64,000 nucleotides of DNA from Cryomorphaceae bacterium (GTDB lineage: Bacteria; Bacteroidota; Bacteroidia; Flavobacteriales_D; Parvicellaceae), in contig CAJJBV010000002.1 of assembly GCA_905182525.1 (NCBI GenBank), forward strand, positions 248,001 to 312,000. Reading direction: 5' to 3'. Position 1 is the first letter of the stretch. Each line of letters starts with the position of its first letter. Of this stretch, positions 28,396-39,051 are shown piece by piece. Made by a program: the position numbers and the translations under genes. Under the pieces are notes generated by a model, which saw nothing but the letters and a program-made list of their open reading frames with translations, did no database searches and had not been told where the DNA came from.

Positions 28396-30186
28396 ATGAA
28401 AAATATTAGAAATTTCTGTATTATAGCCCATATTGATCATGGTAAAAGTACCCTAGCTGACAGACTATTGCAGACTACTGGAACAATTTCTGATCGAGAA
28501 ATGAAAGACCAGGCCCTGGACGATATGGATATCGAAAGGGAGAGAGGAATAACTATAAAAAGCCATGCCATTCAAATGGATTATTCTTTTAATAAGCAAG
28601 ACTATAAGCTAAATTTAATTGATACACCAGGACATGTAGATTTTTCATACGAAGTTTCTAGGTCAATAGCTGCTTGTGAAGGTGCTCTTCTTATTGTAGA
28701 CGCATCTCAAGGCATAGAAGCTCAAACAATTTCTAATCTTTATCTTGCAATAGAAAATGATTTAGAAATTATCCCAATTTTGAATAAGATGGACTTGCCA
28801 GGGGCAATGCCTGATGAAGTTACAGATCAAATAATTGATTTAATTGGATGTTCCAAAGATGATATAATTCCAGCTAGTGGTAAAACAGGATTAGGCGTAG
28901 ATAATATTTTAGAGGCGATAATTAATAAAATACCTTGCCCCAAGGGTAGTGAAACTGAACCATTAGAGGCGATGATTTTTGATTCTGTTTTTAATTCATT
29001 TAGAGGAATTATTGCTTATTTCAGAGTTTTTAATGGCGTAATAAAAAAAGGTCAGCAAATTAAATTTTTCAATACTGACAAAACTTATAATGCAGACGAG
29101 ATAGGAGTTTTAAAAATGGAGTTGTCTCCAAAAAATGAATTACGATCTGGAGATGTTGGTTACATAATAAGTGGGGTAAAAAAGGCAAATGAAGTTAAAG
29201 TAGGGGATACTATTACTTCGCTTTTAGATCCTTGTGAAAATGCAATTCAGGGTTTCGAAGATGTAAAGCCAATGGTCTTTGCAGGAATGTATCCAGTGGA
29301 AACAGACGATTACGAAGAACTAAGGTATTCTATGGAAAAACTTCAGTTGAACGATGCCTCTTTAGTTTTTGAACCAGAATCATCGGCTGCTTTAGGATTT
29401 GGATTTAGATGTGGCTTTTTAGGAATGCTTCACATGGAAATTATTCAAGAAAGGTTAGAAAGGGAATTCAATATGGTTGTTATTACAACTGTCCCCAATG
29501 TTTCTTATAATGTATTTCTAAAAAAGGAGTTAAAGGAGATTGTAGTTAATAATCCCTCTGAACTTCCAGAGCCTTCAAAATTAGAGTGGATAGAAGAACC
29601 TTATATAAAAGCACAAGTAATTACAAAAACAGATTATGTTGGTGCGGTTATGAATTTGTGTATTGAAAAAAGAGGAGAGTTAAATAATCAAGTATATCTA
29701 ACTCAAGACAGGGTTGAACTAAGCTTTGAAATGCCTCTTTCGGAAATTGTATTTGACTTTTACGACAGGCTAAAATCTGTTAGTAGGGGCTATGCATCCT
29801 TTGATTATTCACCCGTTGGACACAAAAAATCCGATCTTATAAAATTAGATATTCTTTTAAATGCCGAGCAGGTAGACGCTCTTTCTGCATTAGTTCATAG
29901 ATCTAATGCATTTACCCTTGGAAAAAGAATTTGTTTGAAATTGAAAGAACTTATTCCTAGGCAACAATTTGAAATCCCAATTCAAGCAGCTATAGGAGCT
30001 AAAATAGTTTCAAGAGAAACTATAAAAGCTTTAAGAAAAGATGTAACCGCAAAATGTTATGGTGGGGATATTACTAGAAAAAGAAAGCTTTTAGAAAAAC
30101 AAAAAGCTGGAAAAAAAAGAATGAGACAAGTTGGTAGAGTAGAAGTTCCACAAGAAGCATTTTTAGCTGTTTTAAAATTAGATTAG
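28396..30186 (+). CDS. lepA: Elongation factor 4 (LepA), translational GTPase
   Basis: 596 residues from the ATG at 28396. A TTG nine nucleotides upstream is less likely because it overlaps the -7 element. Domains in order: GTPase with P-loop [17 protein letters not shown] and NKMDLP; EF-Tu-like domain II; EF-G-like domains III and V ([15 protein letters not shown]); and the LepA-specific tail with [18 protein letters not shown]. It binds ribosomes and has been linked to back-translocation and 30S biogenesis. The stop overlaps the convergent outer-membrane gene by 4 nt. Confidence 0.98.
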   Translation: MKNIRNFCIIAHIDHGKSTLADRLLQTTGTISDREMKDQALDDMDIERERGITIKSHAIQMDYSFNKQDYKLNLIDTPGHVDFSYEVSRSIAACEGALLIVDASQGIEAQTISNLYLAIENDLEIIPILNKMDLPGAMPDEVTDQIIDLIGCSKDDIIPASGKTGLGVDNILEAIINKIPCPKGSETEPLEAMIFDSVFNSFRGIIAYFRVFNGVIKKGQQIKFFNTDKTYNADEIGVLKMELSPKNELRSGDVGYIISGVKKANEVKVGDTITSLLDPCENAIQGFEDVKPMVFAGMYPVETDDYEELRYSMEKLQLNDASLVFEPESSAALGFGFRCGFLGMLHMEIIQERLEREFNMVVITTVPNVSYNVFLKKELKEIVVNNPSELPEPSKLEWIEEPYIKAQVITKTDYVGAVMNLCIEKRGELNNQVYLTQDRVELSFEMPLSEIVFDFYDRLKSVSRGYASFDYSPVGHKKSDLIKLDILLNAEQVDALSALVHRSNAFTLGKRICLKLKELIPRQQFEIPIQAAIGAKIVSRETIKALRKDVTAKCYGGDITRKRKLLEKQKAGKKRMRQVGRVEVPQEAFLAVLKLD

Positions 30187-33100
30187 AAAAAAGCCCTCAT
30201 TTGCATACTCCCATTGTGGACTGCTTTATTATTCTCTGATTTTCTTCCATTATAATTAATTGAGATCTGAATATTATTAGACATGTTTTTCTGAAAACCT
30301 ATCCTCCATGTGGTATTTTGACCTACCTGAAGTCCTTCTAACATTTCAAATCCTATAGTGCTATTGCTTTCCCCTTTATAATTTATTTTAACAAAATGAA
30401 TCTCTGCATTTAATAACCCTTTATCTCTTTTACTTTTTCTTAATTCAAATCCAAAATCTTGCAAATAAGCAGTCTCATTACCATATTCTACAGCATTTCT
30501 TTTTTCAGAATATCTACCATTAAATGCCAATCTAAATAATGTATTTGGTTGAAAAGAGATTCTATTATTTATTTCTCTATTTTCAAGATTAAAATTTCTA
30601 TTTTCCATATATGTTGACGAGTTTTTCTTTAATTCCCTATTGACTTGAGAGTTCAACATAAACTTTCTATTTAAATTCCAACGCAGTTTTATTTGCTCTT
30701 TGTTGGTAGATTTAAAATCAGTACCGTTTATCAAAAGATTCTTATTAGCAAATAATTGATTTACTAATTCTAAGCTGTATTTAGAACTTGATCTATTAAA
30801 AAACAAACTATTTCTTAAGCTATTTGACATTTGTTCAATGATTGGATTATCTGCATTTACTAAAGGATTAATCAGTGTTTCAAAATCTAAATAATTTGTT
30901 TTTTTATTTGTGTTAATAGCAGTTTGATTATAAAATTTATTAATAAATTTTTCTAAATATGTTTTCCCATTAGCCAACTTTCTAAAGTCAATATTTAAAT
31001 TTTGATTATACTGGAAATTATAAATTTTTATGTAGCTATTATTAGGAGTAAATACTCTTATATAAGCTGCTTGATCACTGAAAGCAGCTACCTCAAATTC
31101 ATTGAGTTCTTTTATGCTGTTTTCATTATAATCATTCCATGTGTAAATACCTTGTCCAGCAGGAACTTCTATATAAATAAATTCTTTTTGTAGCTCTAAG
31201 CCTGATCCAATTTCCAGGAATGAGTTGGTTGTAAGTCCACCCTTTAGTAATTTGAGATTATAACTGAGCCTACTTGCCAGAGAGTTTTCAGGTAATATGT
31301 CAGTTAGAGTAGAATCTAAAATTTGAAGCATTCTATATGAAATCGAATAATTTAGATTAAAATTTTTCTTTGATGAAATCCCTACTAGAAGTCCTGGACT
31401 AATAGCTTTTGTTGCTTTTTTGAGCAATAAATCACTTTTAAACCAGTCGTATCTTTCTTGATAGAAAAATTGCAATTTGGACTTAGAAGAGTCTAAATTC
31501 TCAATAAACACTTTCCAGTCATAAAAACGATAGCTATTATTAACTAAAGTATCTGAATTAAAAAATTTATTATTTTCATTAATATCTTTAAACCCTATTT
31601 TTAATTTCCCAATTGGAATAAATAAGTCAGTTTTATGTCTCAAAAAATCTGTACTATAAACACCATCTGAATTTAATAGACTTCCGTCAAATTTTACATT
31701 TAAATTTTTATTCCATTTAAATTTTAAATCATTTTTATATCCACTAAAGTCATTTTTAATTAAGAAAGAATTTAAACCATATTCAATCAACCCATTTTTT
31801 AAATACTCTAACTTAACTTTTGCTGAACTTAATAATTGATCGTTTTCAATAAATAATTCATTAATATTCCAATTTCTTTCAAATTCTACTTCCCTAAACC
31901 TTTCAATTCTTTTAAAATTTTTGGAAATACTTTCAATTCTATATTCTTGAATTAGATTCCACTTTTCTTTTAAATTATTTTTATTCTCATACTTTATCAG
32001 TCCAGCAAAACCTATATTATCATTGTTATTTATATTAGAAAAAGTATTTAAATCCATATTGGAGCTGCTCAATTCATACTTTATAGAATTTTTCTTCCAT
32101 AATGTTTCCCCGCCAAAACTTACTATTTGTCTTTTTTTAGGGGTAACTAATCTTTTTATAGGGCTGTAATCACCATTTTTTACTAAGCCAACTAATGGAA
32201 TTGTATCTGGAGCAACCCATTCAAAAACTTTCCCAAGTGCGTTATTTGTTTTTAGATTATAGTTTCCATTTCCTTGCCCAACATTACTAAATGTTAACTG
32301 ATACAATGCTTTTTCTTCATTGATTGAATAAATATATATTTCGTAATTTAAGGAATCAATTTTTTGGTACATATTTGAACTTTCACTAAATCCAATACTA
32401 TCAATTCCAGATCCAACTGCTAGTTCGATATTGTCACCTATATTTTCTAGTACTAATCTATCTTCTAAATCAAAATCTTGTTGAAGAGATTGGTTCTTGC
32501 TATCCTGTTCTCCATATCCGTAAATATAGAATGTAGAATTATTTTTTTTAAATGTTGTAGATGACTGCAAAAGAGATCTTGCATAATTCTTATCACTGTA
32601 CTGAAACTCTACTATTATTCTTTTATCTTTTGTAATTAAATTTTTTGCAGTAAAACTGATTTCGGAAGTATTATAATCTATAATATAATCGTTGTTTTGT
32701 CCTCTTTTAAGTAGGGCTCCATCTATATAAACATTTTCTGTCCCACTTAAAATAATTATAAAATTTTCATTTTCATTTCCGAATAATCGATAGGGCCCTT
32801 GGTTACCTTCAATTCCTTGAATTACATTTCTTCCAAATTTCCCTTTACTAACTGAAGCACTATTTTCTGTATTAATTTCTGTGTTTTGATTATTTTTAAT
32901 TGAATTTTCTAATTTAATTCCTTGTCCTCTTTTATTATATTTTATAAAATAGCCTTCCTTGTTTTTAGTCCAAAAATCCCCAGCCGTTAACTTCCATTTG
33001 TCGGCTAAAACTTGAATAAATACTTTGTCAAAATCTTGAAGTTGTTGCGTATTTCCCTGAGGTTGAATAGGTATGTTATCATCTGTAATAGACGCTAAAA

Positions 33101-33620
33101 TTTTTAGTTTAGGAGAAATCATTCCTGACACCTGTAGATTAAGGTTAGAGTTAAGAGAAAAGTCTTGATTGTTTCCAATCATAATTCCCCTTGAAATACT
33201 TCCAGTTCTATTTAAACTGGTTCCTTTAAAAAAGTTTTCTGATTCGCTTGTGTTAGATAATCTAACAGACTGGTAATATTGCTTGTCTTTGAAAGATCTG
33301 TTTAAACTAATCGGGTGTATGAAATGTTTTTTATTAAAATCTATTAGTAATGGATGATATTTAAAAATTACTGAATCATTACGGTTCCCAAAAAATATAA
33401 CTTTTCCCCTTAAGGGTAATAATTTATATGCTAAAGAGTCAATTTTTTTATTTGAAATTATTGCCTGAAATGTTATTGGATTTATAGAGAATGTATCAAT
33501 TGTTATTGTGTCTTTATCAATATATCTTTTGGAAGTTAAGATTTCATAGTCAAAACTTTGGCTGTAATTCATATTTAAGATTACACAAAAAATAATAGAT
33601 AGTATTTTTTTATTGACCAT
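30183..33620 (-). CDS. Very large exported protein, putative outer-membrane beta-barrel, Bacteroidota-specific
   Basis: 1,145 residues from the ATG at 33620, which gives a clean signal peptide ([21 protein letters not shown]); a TTG 21 nt upstream would not. Near residue 150 is a conserved block with [48 protein letters not shown] and [10 protein letters not shown]. The rest is long stretches of alternating beta-strand-like sequence rich in Asn, Lys, Tyr and Phe, ending in SMQMRAFF; a terminal Phe is typical of outer-membrane barrels. No enzymatic motif is visible. I recognise the amino-terminal block as recurring in Bacteroidota but know of no assigned function. Confidence 0.65.
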   Translation of the reverse strand: MVNKKILSIIFCVILNMNYSQSFDYEILTSKRYIDKDTITIDTFSINPITFQAIISNKKIDSLAYKLLPLRGKVIFFGNRNDSVIFKYHPLLIDFNKKHFIHPISLNRSFKDKQYYQSVRLSNTSESENFFKGTSLNRTGSISRGIMIGNNQDFSLNSNLNLQVSGMISPKLKILASITDDNIPIQPQGNTQQLQDFDKVFIQVLADKWKLTAGDFWTKNKEGYFIKYNKRGQGIKLENSIKNNQNTEINTENSASVSKGKFGRNVIQGIEGNQGPYRLFGNENENFIIILSGTENVYIDGALLKRGQNNDYIIDYNTSEISFTAKNLITKDKRIIVEFQYSDKNYARSLLQSSTTFKKNNSTFYIYGYGEQDSKNQSLQQDFDLEDRLVLENIGDNIELAVGSGIDSIGFSESSNMYQKIDSLNYEIYIYSINEEKALYQLTFSNVGQGNGNYNLKTNNALGKVFEWVAPDTIPLVGLVKNGDYSPIKRLVTPKKRQIVSFGGETLWKKNSIKYELSSSNMDLNTFSNINNNDNIGFAGLIKYENKNNLKEKWNLIQEYRIESISKNFKRIERFREVEFERNWNINELFIENDQLLSSAKVKLEYLKNGLIEYGLNSFLIKNDFSGYKNDLKFKWNKNLNVKFDGSLLNSDGVYSTDFLRHKTDLFIPIGKLKIGFKDINENNKFFNSDTLVNNSYRFYDWKVFIENLDSSKSKLQFFYQERYDWFKSDLLLKKATKAISPGLLVGISSKKNFNLNYSISYRMLQILDSTLTDILPENSLASRLSYNLKLLKGGLTTNSFLEIGSGLELQKEFIYIEVPAGQGIYTWNDYNENSIKELNEFEVAAFSDQAAYIRVFTPNNSYIKIYNFQYNQNLNIDFRKLANGKTYLEKFINKFYNQTAINTNKKTNYLDFETLINPLVNADNPIIEQMSNSLRNSLFFNRSSSKYSLELVNQLFANKNLLINGTDFKSTNKEQIKLRWNLNRKFMLNSQVNRELKKNSSTYMENRNFNLENREINNRISFQPNTLFRLAFNGRYSEKRNAVEYGNETAYLQDFGFELRKSKRDKGLLNAEIHFVKINYKGESNSTIGFEMLEGLQVGQNTTWRIGFQKNMSNNIQISINYNGRKSENNKAVHNGSMQMRAFF

Positions 33621-33813
33621 TTTGAATTTAATGAAACTCAAATAAGCTTCAAATTTGAAACGTAAGATATGTAGATTTGTTTTTATCCAAATAAATAAAA
33701 AAGCATTTTTCTTATTTGTATATAGTTGATTTTTAAAAGAGCATTGTTTATAAGTATAAATTTATTACGATTTCTTTATACAATTTGGAGCCATTTTTGA
33801 TAAAAATAAAAGT

Positions 33814-34803
33814 ATGATAAAATTTATTTTAAAGTCAATATTAATTTTTTTAATAATTTTTCAAAGCTGTGTTCCAGCTAGAAAATTTGAAGAAGTTTCG
33901 AAAAAACAAGAGGTTTGTTCTGTAGAGCTTAAGTCTCTTAAAACTTTAAAAACAGAACTCCAAACTGAAAACACTGAATTAAATTCTGAAAACGACAGGT
34001 TAACTAAACTTTCATCAAGATTAATTAAAGATACTACCATGCTAGGGAAGTCTCTAAGAATGAAGGAGAGGCAATATGATAAAATAGGGGTTCTCAATCA
34101 AAGAATTCAAGAACAATTAGAACTTCTTCAAAAAGGGCAATCTTTTGAAAAACAAAAATTGATGGAGAAGTTAGAAAAAAGAAAATCTGACTTATTAAAG
34201 TCCGAAGATAAATTACGAGATTTTGAAATTGAATTAAATAATAAGAAAATTCAACTTGAACAGTTGTCTTTAGAGTTACAGACAAGAGAGAAAAGAGTTA
34301 ATGAACTAGAATTAATAATTGCTAATAAAGATGCAATTGTTAAAGCTTTAAAAGATAAAGTTGCAAAAGCTCTTCTTGGATTTAGGGATAAAGGACTTTC
34401 TGTTGTTGAAAAAGACGGCAAAGTTTATATTAGTATGGACGCTAAATTACTTTTTGCATCTGGAAGCACCAAAGTAGATTCTGAAGGAATTAAAGCTTTG
34501 AAGGAACTTGCTAAGGTTTTAGAAGATCAAAAAGATCTTGAAATTTTAGTTGAGGGACATACAGATACCGATAAAATGAAATCAAAATCACATCCTGTTG
34601 ATAATTGGGAATTAAGTGTTCTCAGAGCCACTTCAGTAGTGAAAATAATGTTAGCAAACAGCAAAATGGATCCAACTACCGTTAGTGCTTCTGGTAGAAG
34701 TCAATTTGCTCCAATTGATTTAGATAATAAGTCAAAAAACAGAAGAATTGAGGTTGTCCTAATCCCCAAATTAGATGAGTTATTTGAGATTATCAATAAT
34801 TAA
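33814..34803 (+). CDS. OmpA-family lipoprotein with central coiled coil
   Basis: 329 residues. The amino terminus (MIKFILKSILIFLIIFQSC) has a lipobox cysteine, so the protein should be lipid-anchored. Residues of about 30-190 are a continuous heptad-like coiled coil rich in Lys, Glu and Leu. The carboxy-terminal 130 residues are an OmpA-like domain: MDAKLLFASGSTKV, ILVEGHTDTD, DNWELSVLRA and NRRIEVVL. The conserved Asp and Arg of the peptidoglycan-binding site are present. It probably ties the outer membrane to peptidoglycan. It ends flush against convergent nadD. Confidence 0.92.
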   Translation: MIKFILKSILIFLIIFQSCVPARKFEEVSKKQEVCSVELKSLKTLKTELQTENTELNSENDRLTKLSSRLIKDTTMLGKSLRMKERQYDKIGVLNQRIQEQLELLQKGQSFEKQKLMEKLEKRKSDLLKSEDKLRDFEIELNNKKIQLEQLSLELQTREKRVNELELIIANKDAIVKALKDKVAKALLGFRDKGLSVVEKDGKVYISMDAKLLFASGSTKVDSEGIKALKELAKVLEDQKDLEILVEGHTDTDKMKSKSHPVDNWELSVLRATSVVKIMLANSKMDPTTVSASGRSQFAPIDLDNKSKNRRIEVVLIPKLDELFEIINN

Positions 34804-35406
34804 TCAAAGTTTATAAAAATTCATTTCATCGACGTACTTAAAAACTTCTGGAGTAAGTAAATATCTTACATCTTTGTTTTCAGAAATTGCTTTTCTTATG
34901 AAGCTAGAGGATATTTTCATAATTGGAGCATCACATTTTATGATTTTAGGATGATTAAAAGTGTTTCTTTCCGAATCATTATCAATTTCTTCTTGTGCTG
35001 TTAAAACTCTTGGGTAAACATACAAATGATGTGATTTCAAAATCTCCTCATGATTTTTCCATTTCTTAAAAGATCGTAGATTGTCCTCACCCATAATTAG
35101 ATTGAATTCATAATCTAAATATTTTTCTTTTAAGTAGGTTAATGTATTAATTGTGTAGGATGGAATAGGCAAATTAAATTCTTCATCACAAGCTTTTAAT
35201 TTAGGATTCTGTTCAATTGCTATTCTCACCAAATTTAAGCGATGATAATCTTCTAATAAAGACTCTTTTTTCTTTAATGGATTAAGAGGACTAACAACAA
35301 ACCAAATTTCATCTAAATTGGTATATCCAACCATATAGTTTGAAATAATTAAATGCCCAACATGAATTGGGTTAAATGTTCCAAAATATAAGCCAATTTT
35401 TTTCAT
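34804..35406 (-). CDS. nadD: Nicotinate-nucleotide adenylyltransferase
   Basis: 200 residues. It adenylates nicotinate mononucleotide in NAD synthesis. The nucleotidyltransferase signature GTFNPIHVGHLII is at residues 9-21, with WFVVSPLNPLKKK and a carboxy-terminal KISSSFIRKAI that matches the ISSTxIR motif. It is last in the EamA-yicC-gmk-nadD operon, 1 nt after gmk. Confidence 0.95.
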   Translation of the reverse strand: MKKIGLYFGTFNPIHVGHLIISNYMVGYTNLDEIWFVVSPLNPLKKKESLLEDYHRLNLVRIAIEQNPKLKACDEEFNLPIPSYTINTLTYLKEKYLDYEFNLIMGEDNLRSFKKWKNHEEILKSHHLYVYPRVLTAQEEIDNDSERNTFNHPKIIKCDAPIMKISSSFIRKAISENKDVRYLLTPEVFKYVDEMNFYKL

Positions 35407-35407
35407 A

Positions 35408-35989
35408 TTAAAATATAAACTTCTTTACAGTGTTAACGATGTTTTTAGATGCATCTTCTAATTTGTCATTTAAAATAATCTTGTCAAATTTATCTAGATA
35501 TTTCATTTCATGAACAGATTTTTCAATTCTTACAGTTATTGACTCCTTAGTCTCGGAATTTCTTTTTTTGAGCCTTTGAGAAAGCACATCTATTGATGGT
35601 GGTTTTATAAAAATTGATAATGCATCTTCTTTAAAATAATTTTTTAATGAAATACCACCAAGAACATCAACATCAAAAACAACATGTTTTTTTTGATTCC
35701 AAATTCTTGAAATTTCAGATTTTAAAGTTCCATAGAAATTATTTTTATAAACTTCCTCCCACTCTATGAAATCATTTTTTTTTATTTTTTTTTCAAATTC
35801 TTCAATCGACAAAAAATAATAATCTTCCCCTTCAATTTCGTTTGTCCTAGCTTTTCTACTGCAAGCGGATACTGAGAAATTTAATGGTAATTTAGTTTCT
35901 AATAATTTATTAATAAGTGTAGTCTTTCCAGCTCCAGAAGGAGCAGAAACTATAATAACCTTCCCTTTAAAAGTCCTTGGATTCATCAT
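35408..35989 (-). CDS. gmk: Guanylate kinase
   Basis: 193 residues. It phosphorylates GMP and dGMP with ATP. The P-loop IIVSAPSGAGKTTL is followed by the GMP-binding segment VSACSRKARTNEIEGEDYYF and by VFDVDVLGGISLK. Two adjacent ATGs are possible starts; the upstream one overlaps the yicC stop by 4 nt and is chosen. The gmk-yicC order is common in bacteria. Confidence 0.96.
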   Translation of the reverse strand: MMNPRTFKGKVIIVSAPSGAGKTTLINKLLETKLPLNFSVSACSRKARTNEIEGEDYYFLSIEEFEKKIKKNDFIEWEEVYKNNFYGTLKSEISRIWNQKKHVVFDVDVLGGISLKNYFKEDALSIFIKPPSIDVLSQRLKKRNSETKESITVRIEKSVHEMKYLDKFDKIILNDKLEDASKNIVNTVKKFIF

Positions 35990-36858
35990 AAAACATTTAA
36001 AACCTGTTCTTTAATTTTTTCCAATTCATCTTTCATACCTACCACAATTTTTTGAATAGATATATTATTAGCTTTTGAACCAAGTGTATTTATTTCTCTT
36101 CCCATTTCTTGTGAAATAAAACCCAGTTTTTTACCCGAGTTAAGTTCTTTTGTAGAGTCTATAAAATGATTGCAATGCTCTTTAAGTCTCACTTTTTCTT
36201 CTGTTAAATCAAGTTTTTCAGAATAAAAAATTAGTTCCTGTTCAAGTCTTTTCTCATCAACTTGACTTTTTAAATTAAGTTCATCAATAGCTTTTTTTAA
36301 CTTGTCTCTTACTTTGGGAAGTCTTTCTTTTTCATATTGATTTATCTCTTTAAGACTTTCCAAAATCGAGTTCACGTATTTGACAAGTTCTTTGTTTAAA
36401 GCATTGCCTTCTTTTTTTCTAAAACTATTTAAATCCTTGCATGCTTCTTTAACTGCATTTAATATTTCACCATTTGAATCTTCTTCAACAGTATCTTTTT
36501 TATGTTGAATAACTTCTGGGAGTTTAAGCGCATAGCCAATTAAGTCACTGTCAATTTTTAGTTTTAGCTCATTTGACACTTCACTAAGTTGATTGTAATA
36601 ATTAATTAATTGGTCTTTATTAATGATGATTTTTTTAGAAGCTTCTTTCTTTTCATAATGAATCATAACTTCAATTTTTCCTCTTTTCAAATATTCTTTT
36701 ACAAATGATCTTACAGATAAATCAAGATTTTTAAATGCAGAAGGAAGCTTTAATGAAAGGTCTAAAAATTTACTATTAAGTGACTTTACTTCAACATTAA
36801 TTTGAAGCTCATCAATAGTAACTTCAGACTTTCCAAAACCAGTCATAGATTGAATCAT
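35986..36858 (-). CDS. yicC: YicC/YloC family endoribonuclease
   Basis: 290 residues. It opens with IQSMTGFGKSEV and VEVKSLNSKFLDLSLKLP, and the carboxy-terminal DUF1732-type part has LIFYSEKLDLTEEKVRL and FISQEMGREINTLGSKAN. Members such as B. subtilis YloC and E. coli YicC have been reported as RNA-cleaving enzymes. The target here is unknown. It overlaps gmk by 4 nt and follows the EamA gene by 24 nt. Confidence 0.94.
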   Translation of the reverse strand: MIQSMTGFGKSEVTIDELQINVEVKSLNSKFLDLSLKLPSAFKNLDLSVRSFVKEYLKRGKIEVMIHYEKKEASKKIIINKDQLINYYNQLSEVSNELKLKIDSDLIGYALKLPEVIQHKKDTVEEDSNGEILNAVKEACKDLNSFRKKEGNALNKELVKYVNSILESLKEINQYEKERLPKVRDKLKKAIDELNLKSQVDEKRLEQELIFYSEKLDLTEEKVRLKEHCNHFIDSTKELNSGKKLGFISQEMGREINTLGSKANNISIQKIVVGMKDELEKIKEQVLNVL

Positions 36859-36882
36859 AATAGTAATTTATATCAAAAGTAA

Positions 36883-37770
36883 TCAATTGATTTTATTAGT
36901 ATTTATACTTACTAAATAAACACCTCCAAATATTAATAAAGAACAAAAAACGCTTATTATCTCTAGTTGTTCTTTTCCACTAATTACAGCAATAAAACTT
37001 GCTAGAACTGGTTGAAGATATATGTAGGTACTAACCACCGTTGGACTAACGTACTTAATTCCATAAATATTAAATAGATAGCAAAGAAACGTGGTAAATA
37101 AGATTACAAATCCTATTTTTAAAATAATATCATTACTCATTTCCCAGTTTATTTTGTTAAAATCATATATCCCAAAAGGAATTACACCTATTAGTCCAAA
37201 AGTAAATACCCATTTCACAACGGTTATTGGACTATATTTACTCATAAGAGGTTTAACTAAAATTAAATAAAGGCCAAAACTTGTGGCATTTAAAAAAATT
37301 AGAAAATCACCAGTTAATCCACTAACTTCAGTAACAGAATTATTGTTAAAAATTATTATTACAGCTCCAGTTAATCCAATTAATATTCCTACAGCTCGAT
37401 AGGGTTTTAATTTTTCTTTTAAAACTATAATAGATAAAATACTTACTATTATTGGACTTGTCACCATAATTATTGATGCATGTATAGTTGAGGTAAGTTC
37501 TAACCCGCTGAAAAACATAAGCTGATTCGCCGTTACTCCAAATAGACCGCAAAGAGCAAACTTTAAAATATCAGGCTTTAATATTTTTTCATAAAAAAAC
37601 AAGGAGGTTATCCAAAAAAGAAAAGTTGCTCCAATTGCTCTAAATAAAATGAAAGTGAAGGGAGGAAGATAACCACCATTCATCACATCTTTTGCAAAGC
37701 CATAATTTACGGCGTAAATTAAATTGGCTCCTAGAATAGCCAAATGAGCAAATATTATTTTTTTTTTCAA
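36883..37770 (-). CDS. EamA/DMT-superfamily transporter
   Basis: 295 residues with ten predicted membrane helices in two EamA repeats. Evidence: the first repeat with FILFRAIGATFLFW and TSPIIVSILSIIVLKEKL, the second with SPTVVSTYIYLQPVLASFIAVI and a glutamate-containing GKEQL. These transporters usually export metabolites or amino acids; the substrate cannot be told. It is first in the operon with yicC, gmk and nadD. Confidence 0.9.
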   Translation of the reverse strand: MKKKIIFAHLAILGANLIYAVNYGFAKDVMNGGYLPPFTFILFRAIGATFLFWITSLFFYEKILKPDILKFALCGLFGVTANQLMFFSGLELTSTIHASIIMVTSPIIVSILSIIVLKEKLKPYRAVGILIGLTGAVIIIFNNNSVTEVSGLTGDFLIFLNATSFGLYLILVKPLMSKYSPITVVKWVFTFGLIGVIPFGIYDFNKINWEMSNDIILKIGFVILFTTFLCYLFNIYGIKYVSPTVVSTYIYLQPVLASFIAVISGKEQLEIISVFCSLLIFGGVYLVSINTNKIN

Positions 37771-37790
37771 AGTTTCTGAAACAAATTATT

Positions 37791-37816
37791 TTGAATATAT
37801 TAAATAATTAGATTTG
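37791..37816 (+). promoter_or_regulatory. Promoter for the cystathionine gamma-synthase-like gene
   Basis: TTG at 37791-37793, a 15-nt spacer and TAGATTTG at 37809-37816, a perfect TAnnTTTG. The ATG at 37832 is 15 nt downstream. Confidence 0.5.
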
Positions 37817-37831
37817 TATTCCATTAATAAA

Positions 37832-38977
37832 ATGAAAATGAAATTTAATACTAAAGTAATTCATGCAGGAGTTCATCCAGATGTTGCTACAGGTGCTATA
37901 ATGACTCCAATTTATCAAACTTCAACTTACGTTCAAGAAGAAATTGGTGTTCACAAAGGGTTTGAATATTCAAGAACTGGAAACCCAACAAGGCAAGCTT
38001 TAGAAAATAATCTAGCTGCTATTGAAGAAGGGAAATTTGGAGCTTGTTTTGGAAGCGGTCTAGCAGCTATTGATGCTGTGATTAAAATGTTAAGTCCTGG
38101 AGATGAAGTTATTTCGACTAATGATCTTTACGGTGGATCTTACAGAATATTCACCACAATTTTTGAAAAGTATGGAATAAAATTTCATTTTGTGGACATG
38201 CTTAATATCAATAATATAAAAGAAAAAATCAATTCCAAAACAAAATTAATTTGGGTTGAAACTCCAACTAACCCAATGATGAATATTGTCGACATAAAAA
38301 AAGTATGTGAGTTGGCTAAAGAAAATAAAACAATGGTTGCAGTTGATAATACTTTTGCAACACCTTATTTGCAGAATCCGTTAAGCTTGGGTGCAGATAT
38401 TGTAATGCATTCTGTAACTAAATATTTAGGGGGACATTCAGATGTTGTAATGGGGGCATTAGTTTCTAATGATTCTAAAATAGCAGAAGAAATTTATAGA
38501 ATTCAAAATTCTAGTGGTGCAGTTTGTGGGCCAATGGATTCTTTTTTAGTCTTAAGAGGAATAAAAACTCTTCACCTTAGAATGCAAAGACATTGTGAAA
38601 ATGGAGAAAAAATTGCTAATTTTTTAGCTCAACATCCTAAAGTAGAAAATGTATATTGGCCAGGTCTTACTAGTCATCCAAACCATGATGTAGCAAAGTC
38701 TCAGATGAAAGATTTTGGGGGTATGATCTCTTTTACTTTAGTTGGAGACAGTTTAGAAATGGCTAAACAAATAGTCAGTAAAACAGAATTATTTACTTTA
38801 GCAGAATCTTTGGGTGGTGTTGAGTCATTAATTGGTCATCCTTCTACTATGACACATGCCTCTATCCCAAGAGAAGAAAGAATAAAATCTGGGGTGGTTG
38901 ATTCACTTATTAGGTTAAGCGTTGGTATTGAGGATGTAACAGATTTAATAGATGATTTGACTAAAGCACTAAACTAG
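37832..38977 (+). CDS. Cys/Met metabolism PLP-dependent enzyme, cystathionine gamma-synthase or lyase
   Basis: 381 residues from the ATG at 37832; an ATG at 37838 is equally possible, and an upstream TTG overlaps the promoter. The product is a cytosolic PLP enzyme of transsulfuration. The PLP lysine is in HSVTKYLGGHSD. Other marks are YSRTGNPTRQALE, GSGLAAIDAV, ETPTNPMMNI, and the carboxy-terminal LAESLGGVESLIGHPSTMTHA. Whether it makes cystathionine (MetB) or cleaves it (lyase) cannot be decided from sequence alone. Confidence 0.9.
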   Translation: MKMKFNTKVIHAGVHPDVATGAIMTPIYQTSTYVQEEIGVHKGFEYSRTGNPTRQALENNLAAIEEGKFGACFGSGLAAIDAVIKMLSPGDEVISTNDLYGGSYRIFTTIFEKYGIKFHFVDMLNINNIKEKINSKTKLIWVETPTNPMMNIVDIKKVCELAKENKTMVAVDNTFATPYLQNPLSLGADIVMHSVTKYLGGHSDVVMGALVSNDSKIAEEIYRIQNSSGAVCGPMDSFLVLRGIKTLHLRMQRHCENGEKIANFLAQHPKVENVYWPGLTSHPNHDVAKSQMKDFGGMISFTLVGDSLEMAKQIVSKTELFTLAESLGGVESLIGHPSTMTHASIPREERIKSGVVDSLIRLSVGIEDVTDLIDDLTKALN

Positions 38978-39051
38978 AATATTTTTTCAGCAGTTAAGGG
39001 TTTTAATATATAGTATCGTCTAAAAAATAAAATAAAATTGAAAAAAATATA

